Source: Myxococcaceae bacterium
GTDB lineage: Bacteria; Myxococcota_A; Polyangia; Polyangiales; Ga0077539
Reading direction: 5' to 3'
NCBI GenBank assembly: GCA_004297725.1
Contig: SCUS01000013.1
Location: forward strand, 1-52,625
Length of the DNA stretch: 52,625 nucleotides
This document shows positions 36,878 to 44,958 of this stretch, piece by piece. The notes below the pieces were generated by a model. That model had not been told where the DNA came from. It did not search any database and saw only the letters and a list, made by a program, of their open reading frames with translations. How positions within the stretch are numbered: position 1 is the stretch's first letter; the number at the start of each line of letters is the position of its first letter. The position numbers and the translations under genes were made by a program.

Positions 36878-38014
36878 TCAGCGACAGTAGGGGTACAGCT
36901 CTCCCACGCGCTGCGCGCACGAGCGCGGGGCGTCGCAGCTCACGCCCCCGCAGCAGGGCTGCCCGTTGCCGCCGCAGTCGAGGCAGAACGGGACGGTGCC
37001 CACCCTCGGCAGGCAGGTGCGGCCGACGTCGCAGCGTCCCTGGTCACAGCAGACCTGGCCGTTGCCTCCGCAGTCGAGGCACATCGGAGGCGCCCCGGGG
37101 AGCACCACGCAGGCGCGCGCTCCGTCGCATCGACCGTACTCGCAGCAGGGCTGCCCGTTGCCGCCGCAGTCCCGGCAGATGGCCCAGGTGCCGACGCGCG
37201 GGGAGCACACCCGGCCGGTGTCGCACCTCCCCTGGGTGCAGCAGGCCTCGTTGTTGCCGCCACAGCTCAGGCAGATGGGCGTCGTCCCGACGCGCGGGGT
37301 GCACGCTGCGCCGGTGTCACAGCGACCGAAGTCGCAGCAGGGCTGCCCGTTGCCGCCGCAGTCGAGGCAGATGGGGGTCGTCCCCGCGCGGGGCGTGCAG
37401 ACCCGGTCGGTGTCGCAGCGGCCGTTGTTGCAGCAGGCCTGGCCGTTGCCACCGCAGGTGCCGGACACAGGCCCCGTCACCAGCATGCCGGTGTCGATCG
37501 AGCCGACGTCCTTGCCAGGGCCGGTGTCGAGGCGGCCAGTGTCGAGCGGAGTCGCTCCATCGGGCGCATCGACGACGGGAGCATCGACGACGGGCGCATC
37601 GACGACGGGAGCGTCGAGTGCAGGCGCATCGACGACGGGCGCATCGACGACGGGAGCATCGAGGGTGCTCCCATCGTCGGAGGAGAGGTCCGAAGAGGGC
37701 GAGTCGAGGGTGGCGGCATCGGTCGCATCGACGAGCGCGGCGTCCATCACGTCGCCGACGTCAGCGTCTGTCGATGCATCGAGCACGTCGGGGACATCGA
37801 GCGCATCGAGGGCATCCGGGGCGTCGAGCACGTCGGGGGCGTCGACCAGAGCCGTGTCGACGATGCGTGCGTCCGACTCCGCGCCGAGGCGCGCGGAGGG
37901 GTTCTGCAGCGCGCAGGAAGCCGTCGCGAGCGAGAGCGCCCAGGGCAGCAGCAGGGGTCTACGAGCGACTCTCAACAAGCCTCTACGGTATCCCCGAAGC
38001 GCCGAGCGGGTCAC
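36878..38014 (-). CDS. Lipoprotein with Asp/Ala linker and six 6-Cys repeats
   Basis: 378 residues. Signal peptide ends at TASC (lipobox). A ~130-residue Asp/Ala/Val/Pro linker includes repeats of VVDAP. The C-terminal ~190 residues are six consecutive repeats of 32 residues beginning CGGNGQ and each containing six Cys (C-x6-CC-x4-C-x5-C-x9-C), e.g. CGGNGQPCCDFGRCDTG. A compact disulfide-bonded, tightly folded surface stalk is inferred; ligand unknown. Lies 81 bp downstream of the deacetylase-like gene on the same strand and is convergent with the GT2 operon. Confidence 0.85.
   Translation of the reverse strand: MTRSALRGYRRGLLRVARRPLLLPWALSLATASCALQNPSARLGAESDARIVDTALVDAPDVLDAPDALDALDVPDVLDASTDADVGDVMDAALVDATDAATLDSPSSDLSSDDGSTLDAPVVDAPVVDAPALDAPVVDAPVVDAPVVDAPDGATPLDTGRLDTGPGKDVGSIDTGMLVTGPVSGTCGGNGQACCNNGRCDTDRVCTPRAGTTPICLDCGGNGQPCCDFGRCDTGAACTPRVGTTPICLSCGGNNEACCTQGRCDTGRVCSPRVGTWAICRDCGGNGQPCCEYGRCDGARACVVLPGAPPMCLDCGGNGQVCCDQGRCDVGRTCLPRVGTVPFCLDCGGNGQPCCGGVSCDAPRSCAQRVGELYPYCR
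36881..37453 (-). repeat. Six tandem ~96-bp coding repeats (32-residue Cys-rich units)
   Basis: Six units of about 96 bp, conserved at CGGNGQ, GRCD and the CL/CR positions, but with diverged linkers; the last unit is the least conserved. In the DNA, gcagggctgcccgttgccgc recurs in the repeats, so the duplication is fairly recent or under strong selection. Confidence 0.85.
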
Positions 38015-38095
38015 AGGAATTGCCGATGAAACGAGGCGTTCTATTCCATGTTCGAATCGCAGGCGCTGTGCACGAATCGCACACTCGGCGCGGCT

Positions 38096-40435
38096 CTACC
38101 GGGGTAGCGCCGTGAACTCCACGCGTCGGCCCGGCGGCAGCGCGCCCAGCAGCACCACGCGGCGCCCGCCGACGAGGGTGGGTCCGCAGTCGGGGCAGTC
38201 GAAGCGGCGGAGCGCGTCGCCGAACTCCAGCGTGAGCCCGGGGACCGAGCTCGGGCCCGCGGTGATGGTCCCCTGGTAGCCGCGCGTCGAGTCGTAGGTG
38301 GCGTCGACGAGGGCCCCGCGGCGAGCCCTCCAGAAGGCGTCGAGCGCCGTGACGGAGACGTCCGTGCGAAGGCCCGCCGCGGCCGCGAGCTGCAGCAGCC
38401 GGTCGATGACGGCGAGCTTCACCTGGAGGTTCTCCGGGCCCTGCCCCACCCCGAAGGAGGGGTGAAGCAGCAGGGTGGTGTGGGCGTTGTTCGCGGCGTT
38501 GCGGAGCATCACCGAGGACCACGCGCTCAAGAAGCTCGAGGCGTTGGAGGCCTGAAGCTCCGTGCGGAGGGTGCCGTGCTCGTCGCGGGCGCCGAAGCCG
38601 TCATCGAGGGTCACGGGCAGCTCGGTGAGGCCGCGGTGATGGAAGAGATCCTGGCGGTGGAAGGTGGCCGCGAGGTCGAGCGGGAGGTTGGTCTTGAAGT
38701 CGCCGACGGCGAAGCTCGAGTCCACCCGCACGCCCTGCTCGGACAGCACATCGAAGAGCCGCGGGTGCACGTCGAGGAAGGGCGACCTCCAGGCGACGGC
38801 GGCGCTCCCCGCGGCCTCGCCCGCGAGCATCAGAGAGACCCGCGCCTCGCCGCAGAGGGTCGACTCCGCCAGGGTCGTGGGGACGTAGCCGGGGAAGCGC
38901 TCCGAGCAGTCGCCCACGGGCTGCGAGGGCGGCGACGCGAAGTGGCGCACCGAGTGACCTCCGACGGGACACATCCCCAGCGCGCAGACCGAGCGGACGG
39001 TCGCCGGATCCCACCAGCCGCTCACGTAGTCGGTGGTGAAGAAGAAGCTGCCGATCGCCCCTCGGCCGTAGAGCACCGAGCCCATCTGCGTCGCCCCGGC
39101 GGCCCCCCAGGGGCCGGAGCGCGCCGACTCCGTCGCGTCGATGTCGTGCGTCGAAAAGAGGATCGCGTCCTCGAGGCCCGGGACGGTGTGCTTCACCACC
39201 AGGTGCCCGGAGGCGCCCTCTCGCAGCGCGTCGCGGATCAGCAGCCCCAGCACGTCGCCCGCGGGCTCGAAGCAGTTCACGTAGCAGCGGTAGTGCGACC
39301 AGGAGTGCAGGTCGTGCCCCAGGGTGTAGACCGCCCCGAGGCCCACGGCCCTCCGGGTGAGCACCGCCCCGACCTCCGTCGCCCCCGCGAAGGCCCTCGC
39401 GGCGACGACGGTGGTCGCTTCGGGATCGGGCTCGAGGACGAAGGTCTCGACCGGGCGCGCGGAGGGGTCGTCGGTGACCAGAAGGTCACGCTCCTCGGCG
39501 GTGTCGAGCGAGCGCACCGCAGGGACGGCGACGCCTCCGACGCGAAGGGAGGTGACGTCGGTGCGGCGGGTGGTGCGGCGCAGCCCGGCGAGTCGAAGGA
39601 GGTCCGCCGAGGAAGGGGTGGTCAGGGGCTTGTGGAGCAGCACCACGCCGCCCGCGGTCGCGAACTCCTCGAGGTAGAGCCGGGCGATCGTGTCCACGGC
39701 CTCGCCTTCGAGGTAGCCGGGCACGATGGCGAGGGAGTAGCGCCCCAGCAGTCCTCGAAGCGCGGCGCTGAACTCCGTGTCGGCGGTGGGGAGGTCGTAG
39801 GGGATGCCCCACTGGTCGAGGATCGACGCGAGCGCGCGGATCTCGTCGCCCCCTTTGGTCCAGAGGTAGCGAGGCGCGAGCACGAGCACCCGGGGTCGCA
39901 GCGACGCCGCCCTGGCGTTGTCGACGACCCCGTCGCAGTCATTGTCGAGCCCGTCGGAGACCTCGGGCGAAGGACCAGGCGCGAAGCAGCGCCGTGCTCC
40001 CTCCGCGCAGCCTGCCCAGCCCGCCGCGCAGACCCCTCGGGCCTCGACGGAGCAGGCGTTGGAACCCGAGGGCAGCAGCAGGTCGACCTGTCCGTCGCAG
40101 TCGTTGTCGACCCCGTCGCAGCGCGTCTCCTGCGTCTCCCTTCGCGGGTCTCCCAGGGGGACGGAGCAGTCCGCCACGAAGGAGGGAAACTCCCCGAGGC
40201 GGACATCGACGAGCGCCCCGTCAGGGAGCGTGCGGCCGAGGTCCACGGAGGGCAGCTCAGCGGAGCTGGCATCGACGAGATCCGTCGCGGTGTCCTCCGC
40301 GCTGGCGTCGACCCGATCCCACGACGCGTCGAAGGGGGGCGGGACGTCCGCGCGCCCAGGGTCCCGCTCGCATCCCATCGCGAGTGCGAGACCGAGGACG
40401 GAGGCGCATCGAAGGGCAGAAGAAAGGAGGGACAT
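38096..40435 (-). CDS. NodB-like polysaccharide deacetylase fused to MopE-like motifs (lipoprotein)
   Basis: 779 residues. Signal peptide with lipobox LAMGC. Residues ~100-175 carry two MopE-like metal-binding repeats (CDGVDNDCDGQVD and SDGLDNDCDGVVD). Residues ~180-420 look like a Rossmann/glutamine-amidotransferase-like fold (VLVLAPRYLWTKGGDE, LAIVPGYLEGE). The C-terminal part has NodB signatures: THDID (~430), GHSVRH (~492), WRSPF (~548), VDSSFAVGDF and LLLHPS (~657), i.e. the Asp-His-His metal site and the RxP and L/HP motifs. It would deacetylate an N-acetylated glycan in the envelope. Motif 1 is unusual (normally FDDG). Divergent from the RCC1 gene by 101 bp. Confidence 0.75.
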   Translation of the reverse strand: MSLLSSALRCASVLGLALAMGCERDPGRADVPPPFDASWDRVDASAEDTATDLVDASSAELPSVDLGRTLPDGALVDVRLGEFPSFVADCSVPLGDPRRETQETRCDGVDNDCDGQVDLLLPSGSNACSVEARGVCAAGWAGCAEGARRCFAPGPSPEVSDGLDNDCDGVVDNARAASLRPRVLVLAPRYLWTKGGDEIRALASILDQWGIPYDLPTADTEFSAALRGLLGRYSLAIVPGYLEGEAVDTIARLYLEEFATAGGVVLLHKPLTTPSSADLLRLAGLRRTTRRTDVTSLRVGGVAVPAVRSLDTAEERDLLVTDDPSARPVETFVLEPDPEATTVVAARAFAGATEVGAVLTRRAVGLGAVYTLGHDLHSWSHYRCYVNCFEPAGDVLGLLIRDALREGASGHLVVKHTVPGLEDAILFSTHDIDATESARSGPWGAAGATQMGSVLYGRGAIGSFFFTTDYVSGWWDPATVRSVCALGMCPVGGHSVRHFASPPSQPVGDCSERFPGYVPTTLAESTLCGEARVSLMLAGEAAGSAAVAWRSPFLDVHPRLFDVLSEQGVRVDSSFAVGDFKTNLPLDLAATFHRQDLFHHRGLTELPVTLDDGFGARDEHGTLRTELQASNASSFLSAWSSVMLRNAANNAHTTLLLHPSFGVGQGPENLQVKLAVIDRLLQLAAAAGLRTDVSVTALDAFWRARRGALVDATYDSTRGYQGTITAGPSSVPGLTLEFGDALRRFDCPDCGPTLVGGRRVVLLGALPPGRRVEFTALPR

Positions 40436-40536
40436 TCAGGGGGCGCGGGCGTTCTGCGGCAAATGTGCCACGAAGACCCTCGCGCCGGTAGAGATTGGGC
40501 TCCGCGCCGAGGGAGGTTCTGTACGATCCTGCCGAC

Positions 40537-41835
40537 GTGAAGACTCGGATCCTGTGGGCGATGTTCGTGGCGCTGGGCGGGGGATGCACCGGGCGCGCTC
40601 CCTCGGTGCGATCGGCCGCGACGCTGCCCGCCGACTCCGGGGCCGGGGCCGTGGCGGAGGCGGTCGACGCCGCGACGAGCGAGCCCTCTTCGCCCTCGGT
40701 TGCTTCGCGCGATGGCGGCACCGCGGCCCTCGCTCCTCCCGAGGAGCCCCCGGTGATCTCCTCCATCACCATGGGCGAGTGGCACGCCTGCGCGGTGATG
40801 TCCGACGGCGCCGTGCGCTGCTGGGGCCGCAACCGCGAGGCGCAGCTCGGCAGGGCCGCGGCCACGGCGACGCCCTCCACCCCGAGCCCGACCGCGGTGC
40901 CAGGGCTCACCGGCGCGATGGTCCAGGCGTCGGCCGGAACCTTCCATACCTGCGCCCGGCGCGACGACGGCAGGGTCTTCTGCTGGGGCGACAACCGCAC
41001 CGGGCAGTCGGGCGTGGAGCAGGTCCCTACGCTCGATCGCCCCACGGAGCTGCGGGCCGTGACCGAGGCCGAGGAGATCACCACCGGGCGAGACCAGACC
41101 TGCACCCGCCATCGCGACGGCACGGTGCGCTGCTGGGGCAACAACGAGAACGGCCAGCTCGGCGACGGGAGCGTGCGGGCTCCCTTCGCGCCGACCCTGG
41201 TCACCGGGCTGCGCGACGTCGCGGAGGTCGCGGCCGGCTCGGGCCACACCTGCGCCCGCCTCGCGAACGGCACCGTCCGCTGCTGGGGGCTCAACCGCCG
41301 GGGGCAGGTGGGCGATCGCAGCCGGGTGACGCGCCGACGCCCTGTGCCCGTGGTGGGCGTCGCCGGAGCCGTGCAGATCGCGGTCGGGCGGGAGCACGGC
41401 TGCGCGAGGCTGGGGGACGGCACCGTCCGCTGCTGGGGGCGCAACGACGTCGGACAGCTCGGCGGCGGGGCACCGGGAGGATCGAACGTCGCCGTGCCGG
41501 TGCGAGGGCTCGCCGGGGTGCGCCAGATCGCGGCGGGCGGACTTCACACCTGCGCGGTGCTGGAGGACGCCACGGTGCGCTGCTGGGGCTCGAACCACCA
41601 CGGACAGCTCGGGCTCGGCACCGTCGGCGGAGTGCGCCGGGTGCCCACGGCGGTCGTCGGCCTGACGGAGGTGCAGTCCCTCGCGCTCTCTCGCGCCGCG
41701 GACGACGGCGCGAGCTGCGCGCTTCGGCGCGATCACTCGGTGCTCTGCTGGGGAGACAACGCCTTCGGTCAGCTCGGGCGATCCACGTCGGGGGCCGACC
41801 CGGTCGCCGCGCCGGTGCGCCTCGAAGCGCGCTGA
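40537..41835 (+). CDS. RCC1-repeat lipoprotein
   Basis: 432 residues from the GTG at 40537; a TTG at 40495 is also in frame. Signal peptide with lipobox LGGGC. Seven RCC1-type repeats, each ending in the WG..N..GQLG pattern (e.g. RCWGNNENGQLG), predict a beta-propeller; each unit also has two Cys (HTCAR and RCWG), giving many disulfides. Bacterial RCC1 proteins are common in myxobacteria and usually of unknown function; some are protein-binding. Upstream of the nor operon (248 bp), probably not part of it. Confidence 0.9.
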   Translation: MKTRILWAMFVALGGGCTGRAPSVRSAATLPADSGAGAVAEAVDAATSEPSSPSVASRDGGTAALAPPEEPPVISSITMGEWHACAVMSDGAVRCWGRNREAQLGRAAATATPSTPSPTAVPGLTGAMVQASAGTFHTCARRDDGRVFCWGDNRTGQSGVEQVPTLDRPTELRAVTEAEEITTGRDQTCTRHRDGTVRCWGNNENGQLGDGSVRAPFAPTLVTGLRDVAEVAAGSGHTCARLANGTVRCWGLNRRGQVGDRSRVTRRRPVPVVGVAGAVQIAVGREHGCARLGDGTVRCWGRNDVGQLGGGAPGGSNVAVPVRGLAGVRQIAAGGLHTCAVLEDATVRCWGSNHHGQLGLGTVGGVRRVPTAVVGLTEVQSLALSRAADDGASCALRRDHSVLCWGDNAFGQLGRSTSGADPVAAPVRLEAR

Positions 41836-41882
41836 GCGCCCCGAACCGGTAGCTCCCGGGCGAGAGCCCTCCGATGAAGCAA

Positions 41883-41924
41883 GGCCTCGCGCAATCATTT
41901 CGCCGCGGATGAATCCGCGAGGCC
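41883..41924 (+). terminator. Mutually exclusive hairpins after the RCC1 gene
   Basis: GGCCTCGCG (41883-41891) pairs with CGCGAGGCC (41916-41924), and inside it CGCGGAT (41904-41910) pairs with ATCCGCG (41913-41919). The two hairpins share bases 41916-41919 and cannot form together. No U-tract follows, so it may be a terminator without a U-run or an attenuator-like structure. Confidence 0.4.
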
Positions 41925-41969
41925 CGCCGTGATTCGCAGCGCGTCAGCGGGAGAACCGACTCGTCGCCG

Positions 41970-41983
41970 ATGACGGATGTCAT
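41970..41983. promoter_or_regulatory. Candidate operator: perfect 5-4-5 inverted repeat upstream of norC
   Basis: ATGAC-GGAT-GTCAT lies 100 bp before the norC start. No FNR/NnrR-type TTGAT-N4-ATCAA box was found in this gap. The repeat could bind a dimeric regulator; chance cannot be excluded. Confidence 0.35.
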
Positions 41984-42083
41984 TTGCGGATGGTTGGAAG
42001 AAGCCCATTGAGCCGCGAACGAGGGATCGACGCGCGTACAGCACGCGCGGCATCACCGGGCCCCTCGCGACAGGACCGACGCG

Positions 42084-42785
42084 ATGCTCTCGAAGAAGGC
42101 TGCACGAGCGTTTTTTCTCGTGGGTACAGCAGTGTGCTCACTGGCCATGGTGGGGCTGACGATCGACTCGTTTCGACGCATCCCCGCGCAGACCCACGCC
42201 GACCGCATCACCCCCGCCGTCGCCCGAGGCAAGGACCTCTGGGACCACAACAACTGCATGGGCTGTCACACGCTCCTCGGCGAGGGCGCCTACTACGCCC
42301 CTGAGCTGACGCGCGTGTACCGACGGCGCGGGCCGGAGTTCATCCGCGCCATGCTGCGCGACCCGGCGGCGATGTACCCCGGCCAGCGGCAGATGCAGAA
42401 CTACCACTTCAACCCCGCCCAGATCGACGACCTGGTGGCCTTCCTCCAGTGGATCGACGGGATGGACCTCAACGGCTTCCCCCCGGAGCCGACGCTCAAC
42501 CAGGTCGCGCTGCCCTCCGGGGCGATCGCGCCCACGGAGGACCGCCCGCAGGTGTTCAACCAGCTCTGCGTGGCCTGCCACACGCTGGGCGGACGCGGCG
42601 GCTCGGTGGGCCCCGCCCTCGACCACGTCGGCGATCGGCTGAACGCCGACTACCTCACCCGCTGGCTGCACGACCCGCAGGCCATCAAGCCGGGGACCCT
42701 GATGCCTCGCCTCCCACTGACCGAGCCGCAGATCCGCGAGCTCGTCGCGTTCCTTTCCCAGCTCCGTACCGAGGTGCGACCGTGA
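42084..42785 (+). CDS. norC: Nitric oxide reductase cytochrome c subunit with extra heme domain
   Basis: 233 residues, longer than the ~150 of typical NorC. One N-terminal membrane anchor (~7-29), then the NorC domain with heme c motif CMGCH (58-62) and axial Met104 (QRQMQNYHF), followed by a second cytochrome c domain with CVACH (162-166) and Met207 (GTLMPRLPL). NorC feeds electrons to NorB for 2 NO to N2O. The second domain appears fused in place of a separate electron donor. The stop overlaps the norB GTG (GTGA), so they are translationally coupled. Confidence 0.92.
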   Translation: MLSKKAARAFFLVGTAVCSLAMVGLTIDSFRRIPAQTHADRITPAVARGKDLWDHNNCMGCHTLLGEGAYYAPELTRVYRRRGPEFIRAMLRDPAAMYPGQRQMQNYHFNPAQIDDLVAFLQWIDGMDLNGFPPEPTLNQVALPSGAIAPTEDRPQVFNQLCVACHTLGGRGGSVGPALDHVGDRLNADYLTRWLHDPQAIKPGTLMPRLPLTEPQIRELVAFLSQLRTEVRP

Positions 42786-44173
42786 AGTACGAGTCCCAAC
42801 GAGTCGCGTGGTGGTTCTTCGCCACCTGCATGCTCCTGCTCTCCCTGCAGATCGTCTACGGCTTCATCATGGGCTTCGCCCATGCGGGCTATGACAACCT
42901 GCACGCGATCATCCCCTTCCACGCCGCTCGCGCCACGCACACCAACCTCCTGGTGATGTGGCTCCTCTGCGGCTTCATGGGAGCCGCCTACTACATCATC
43001 CCCGAGGAGTCGGAGAGCGAGCTCTACTCCCCGAAGCTGGCCCTGGTGCAGCTCGGGGCGCTCGTCGTCACCGGCGTCACGGCCATCATCGGCTTCCACT
43101 TCAACTGGTGGGAGGGGCGCAAGTTCCTCGAGATCCCGAGGCCGCTCGACTTCCTCGTGGTCATCGACGTCCTCGCGTTCATCTTCAACATCGGGATGAC
43201 CGTGAAGAACGGACGGCGCTTCACCACGACGAGCCTGGTGCTCTTCTTCGGGCTCTTCGCCGCCGCGCTGCTCTACCTCCCGGGCATGATCCCCACGATC
43301 AACCAGACCAACGACTCGTACTGGCGCTGGTGGGTGGTCCACCTCTGGGTCGAAGGGGTCTGGGAGCTCATCATGGGCGGGATCCTGTCGTTCCTGCTCA
43401 TCAAGCTCACCGGCGTCGACCGGGAGGTCATCGAGAAGTGGCTCTACGTGATCGTCGGGCTCACGTTCCTCTCGGGCATCCTCGGCACCGGGCACCACTA
43501 CTACTTCATCGGTACGCCCAACTACTGGAAGTGGATCGGCGGCGTCTTCAGCGCGCTCGAGCCCCTCGCCTTCCTCGGCATGGCCATCTACGCCGTGACC
43601 ATGGCGCGCAAGGGCGGCCGCAACCACCCCAACCGCAACGCCCTCCTCTGGACCGTCGGCTGCTCGATCATGTCCTTCGTGGGCGCCGGCTTCCTCGGCT
43701 TCGCGCACACGATTCCGCAGGTGAACCTCTACACCCACGGCACGCTCATCACCGCGATGCACGGCCACCTGGCCTTCTGGGGCGCCTACGCCATGATCGT
43801 GCTCGCGATCATCACCTACGCGCTGCCCAACCTCACCGGCCGGCGTCGCCATGATGCCCCGTCGGCGCAGATCGCCTTCTGGACCTCGAACATCGGCATG
43901 CTCGCGATGACCGCTGCCTTCGCCGTCGCCGGCATCACCCAGGTCTACCTGGAGCGCCGCGTCGGCATGGACTTCATCGTGGTGCAGCGCGAGATCCAGG
44001 TGCACTTCGTCGGGCTCATCCTCGCCGCGTCGCTGTTCACCTTCGGCATCGGCGCCTTCATCTGGAACTTCATCAAGTACGGCCGCCCGGTCGGCGAGGT
44101 GCTGCCCGCGGGCGCCAGCGACGAGACCCCGGAAGAGGCCATCACCGCCGGTCACCTCGAGGGCATCGCGTGA
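42782..44173 (+). CDS. norB: Nitric oxide reductase catalytic subunit (cNOR)
   Basis: 463 residues, twelve predicted membrane helices, heme-copper oxidase superfamily. Catalytic metals and ligands are visible: His53 (ATHTNLL) and His329 or nearby (HGHLAFWG, 327-329) for hemes, the non-heme iron site His187/Glu191 (VVHLWVEGVWE) and His238-His239 (GTGHHYYFIG), plus Glu260 (SALEPLAF). It reduces NO to N2O using electrons from NorC. GTG start at 42782 overlaps the norC stop; the stop overlaps the norQ GTG. Confidence 0.97.
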   Translation: MKYESQRVAWWFFATCMLLLSLQIVYGFIMGFAHAGYDNLHAIIPFHAARATHTNLLVMWLLCGFMGAAYYIIPEESESELYSPKLALVQLGALVVTGVTAIIGFHFNWWEGRKFLEIPRPLDFLVVIDVLAFIFNIGMTVKNGRRFTTTSLVLFFGLFAAALLYLPGMIPTINQTNDSYWRWWVVHLWVEGVWELIMGGILSFLLIKLTGVDREVIEKWLYVIVGLTFLSGILGTGHHYYFIGTPNYWKWIGGVFSALEPLAFLGMAIYAVTMARKGGRNHPNRNALLWTVGCSIMSFVGAGFLGFAHTIPQVNLYTHGTLITAMHGHLAFWGAYAMIVLAIITYALPNLTGRRRHDAPSAQIAFWTSNIGMLAMTAAFAVAGITQVYLERRVGMDFIVVQREIQVHFVGLILAASLFTFGIGAFIWNFIKYGRPVGEVLPAGASDETPEEAITAGHLEGIA

Positions 44174-44955
44174 GCGACCCTGGCCCGGCTCCCTACTATC
44201 GGGCGGTACGCCACGAGGTCGAGGTGTTCCGCCGGGCCTACGAAGCCCGGCTCCCGGTGATGCTCAAGGGCCCGACGGGGTGCGGCAAGTCGCGCTTCGT
44301 CGAGCACATGGCCGCGGAGATCGGGCGCCCGCTGGTGACCGTCGCGTGCAACGACGAGACCTCCGCGGCCGACCTGCTGGGCCGCTGGATCGTCCGCGGC
44401 GCCGAGACCCTCTGGCAGGACGGCCCGGTCACCCGCGCCGTCCGCGAGGGCGCCCTGCTCTACCTCGACGAGATCGCCGAGGCCCGCGAGGACGTCATCG
44501 TGGTGGTGCACCCGCTGAGCGACCACCGTCGCCAGCTCTTCGTCGACCGCCGCGACGAGGCCCTCACCGCCCCGCCCGAGTTCATGCTGGTGGTGAGCTT
44601 CAACCCGGGCTACCGGCGCGGGCTGAAGGAGCTCAAGCCCTCCACCCGACAGCGCTTCGTGGCGATGCAGTTCGACTACCCCCCGGCCGACATCGAGGCC
44701 GAGATCGTGCGCGCGGAGTCCGGCGTCGACGCGGCCATCGCCCGCAAGCTCGTGACCCTCGCGACGAAGGTGCGCGCGATCGACGAGCCGGGCCTCGCGG
44801 AGACCGTCTCCACGCGCCTCCTCGTGGGCGCCGCGACGCTGATGCGCTCGGGCCTCGCGCCGAGGATCGCGTGCTCGGCCGCCATCGTGCAGCCCCTCAC
44901 CGACGACCCCACCACGGGCCGCGCCCTCCAAGACCTCGCCGACATGGTGTTCTGA
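44170..44955 (+). CDS. norQ: NorQ/CbbQ-type AAA+ ATPase
   Basis: 261 residues of the MoxR-like AAA+ family. Walker A GPTGCGKS (34-41), Walker B in LLYLDEIAEA (~97-106), sensor-1 VVSFNPGYRRG and the C-terminal helical subdomain. NorQ acts with NorD to insert the iron into NorB. The GTG start overlaps norB (GTGA), and norD begins 3 bp after the stop. Confidence 0.93.
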   Translation: MSDPGPAPYYRAVRHEVEVFRRAYEARLPVMLKGPTGCGKSRFVEHMAAEIGRPLVTVACNDETSAADLLGRWIVRGAETLWQDGPVTRAVREGALLYLDEIAEAREDVIVVVHPLSDHRRQLFVDRRDEALTAPPEFMLVVSFNPGYRRGLKELKPSTRQRFVAMQFDYPPADIEAEIVRAESGVDAAIARKLVTLATKVRAIDEPGLAETVSTRLLVGAATLMRSGLAPRIACSAAIVQPLTDDPTTGRALQDLADMVF

Positions 44956-44958
44956 CCG

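Noticed and set aside
38040..38070. GTTCGAATC, reminiscent of a tRNA T-loop
   Set aside because: No matching acceptor, D or anticodon arms can be drawn around it.
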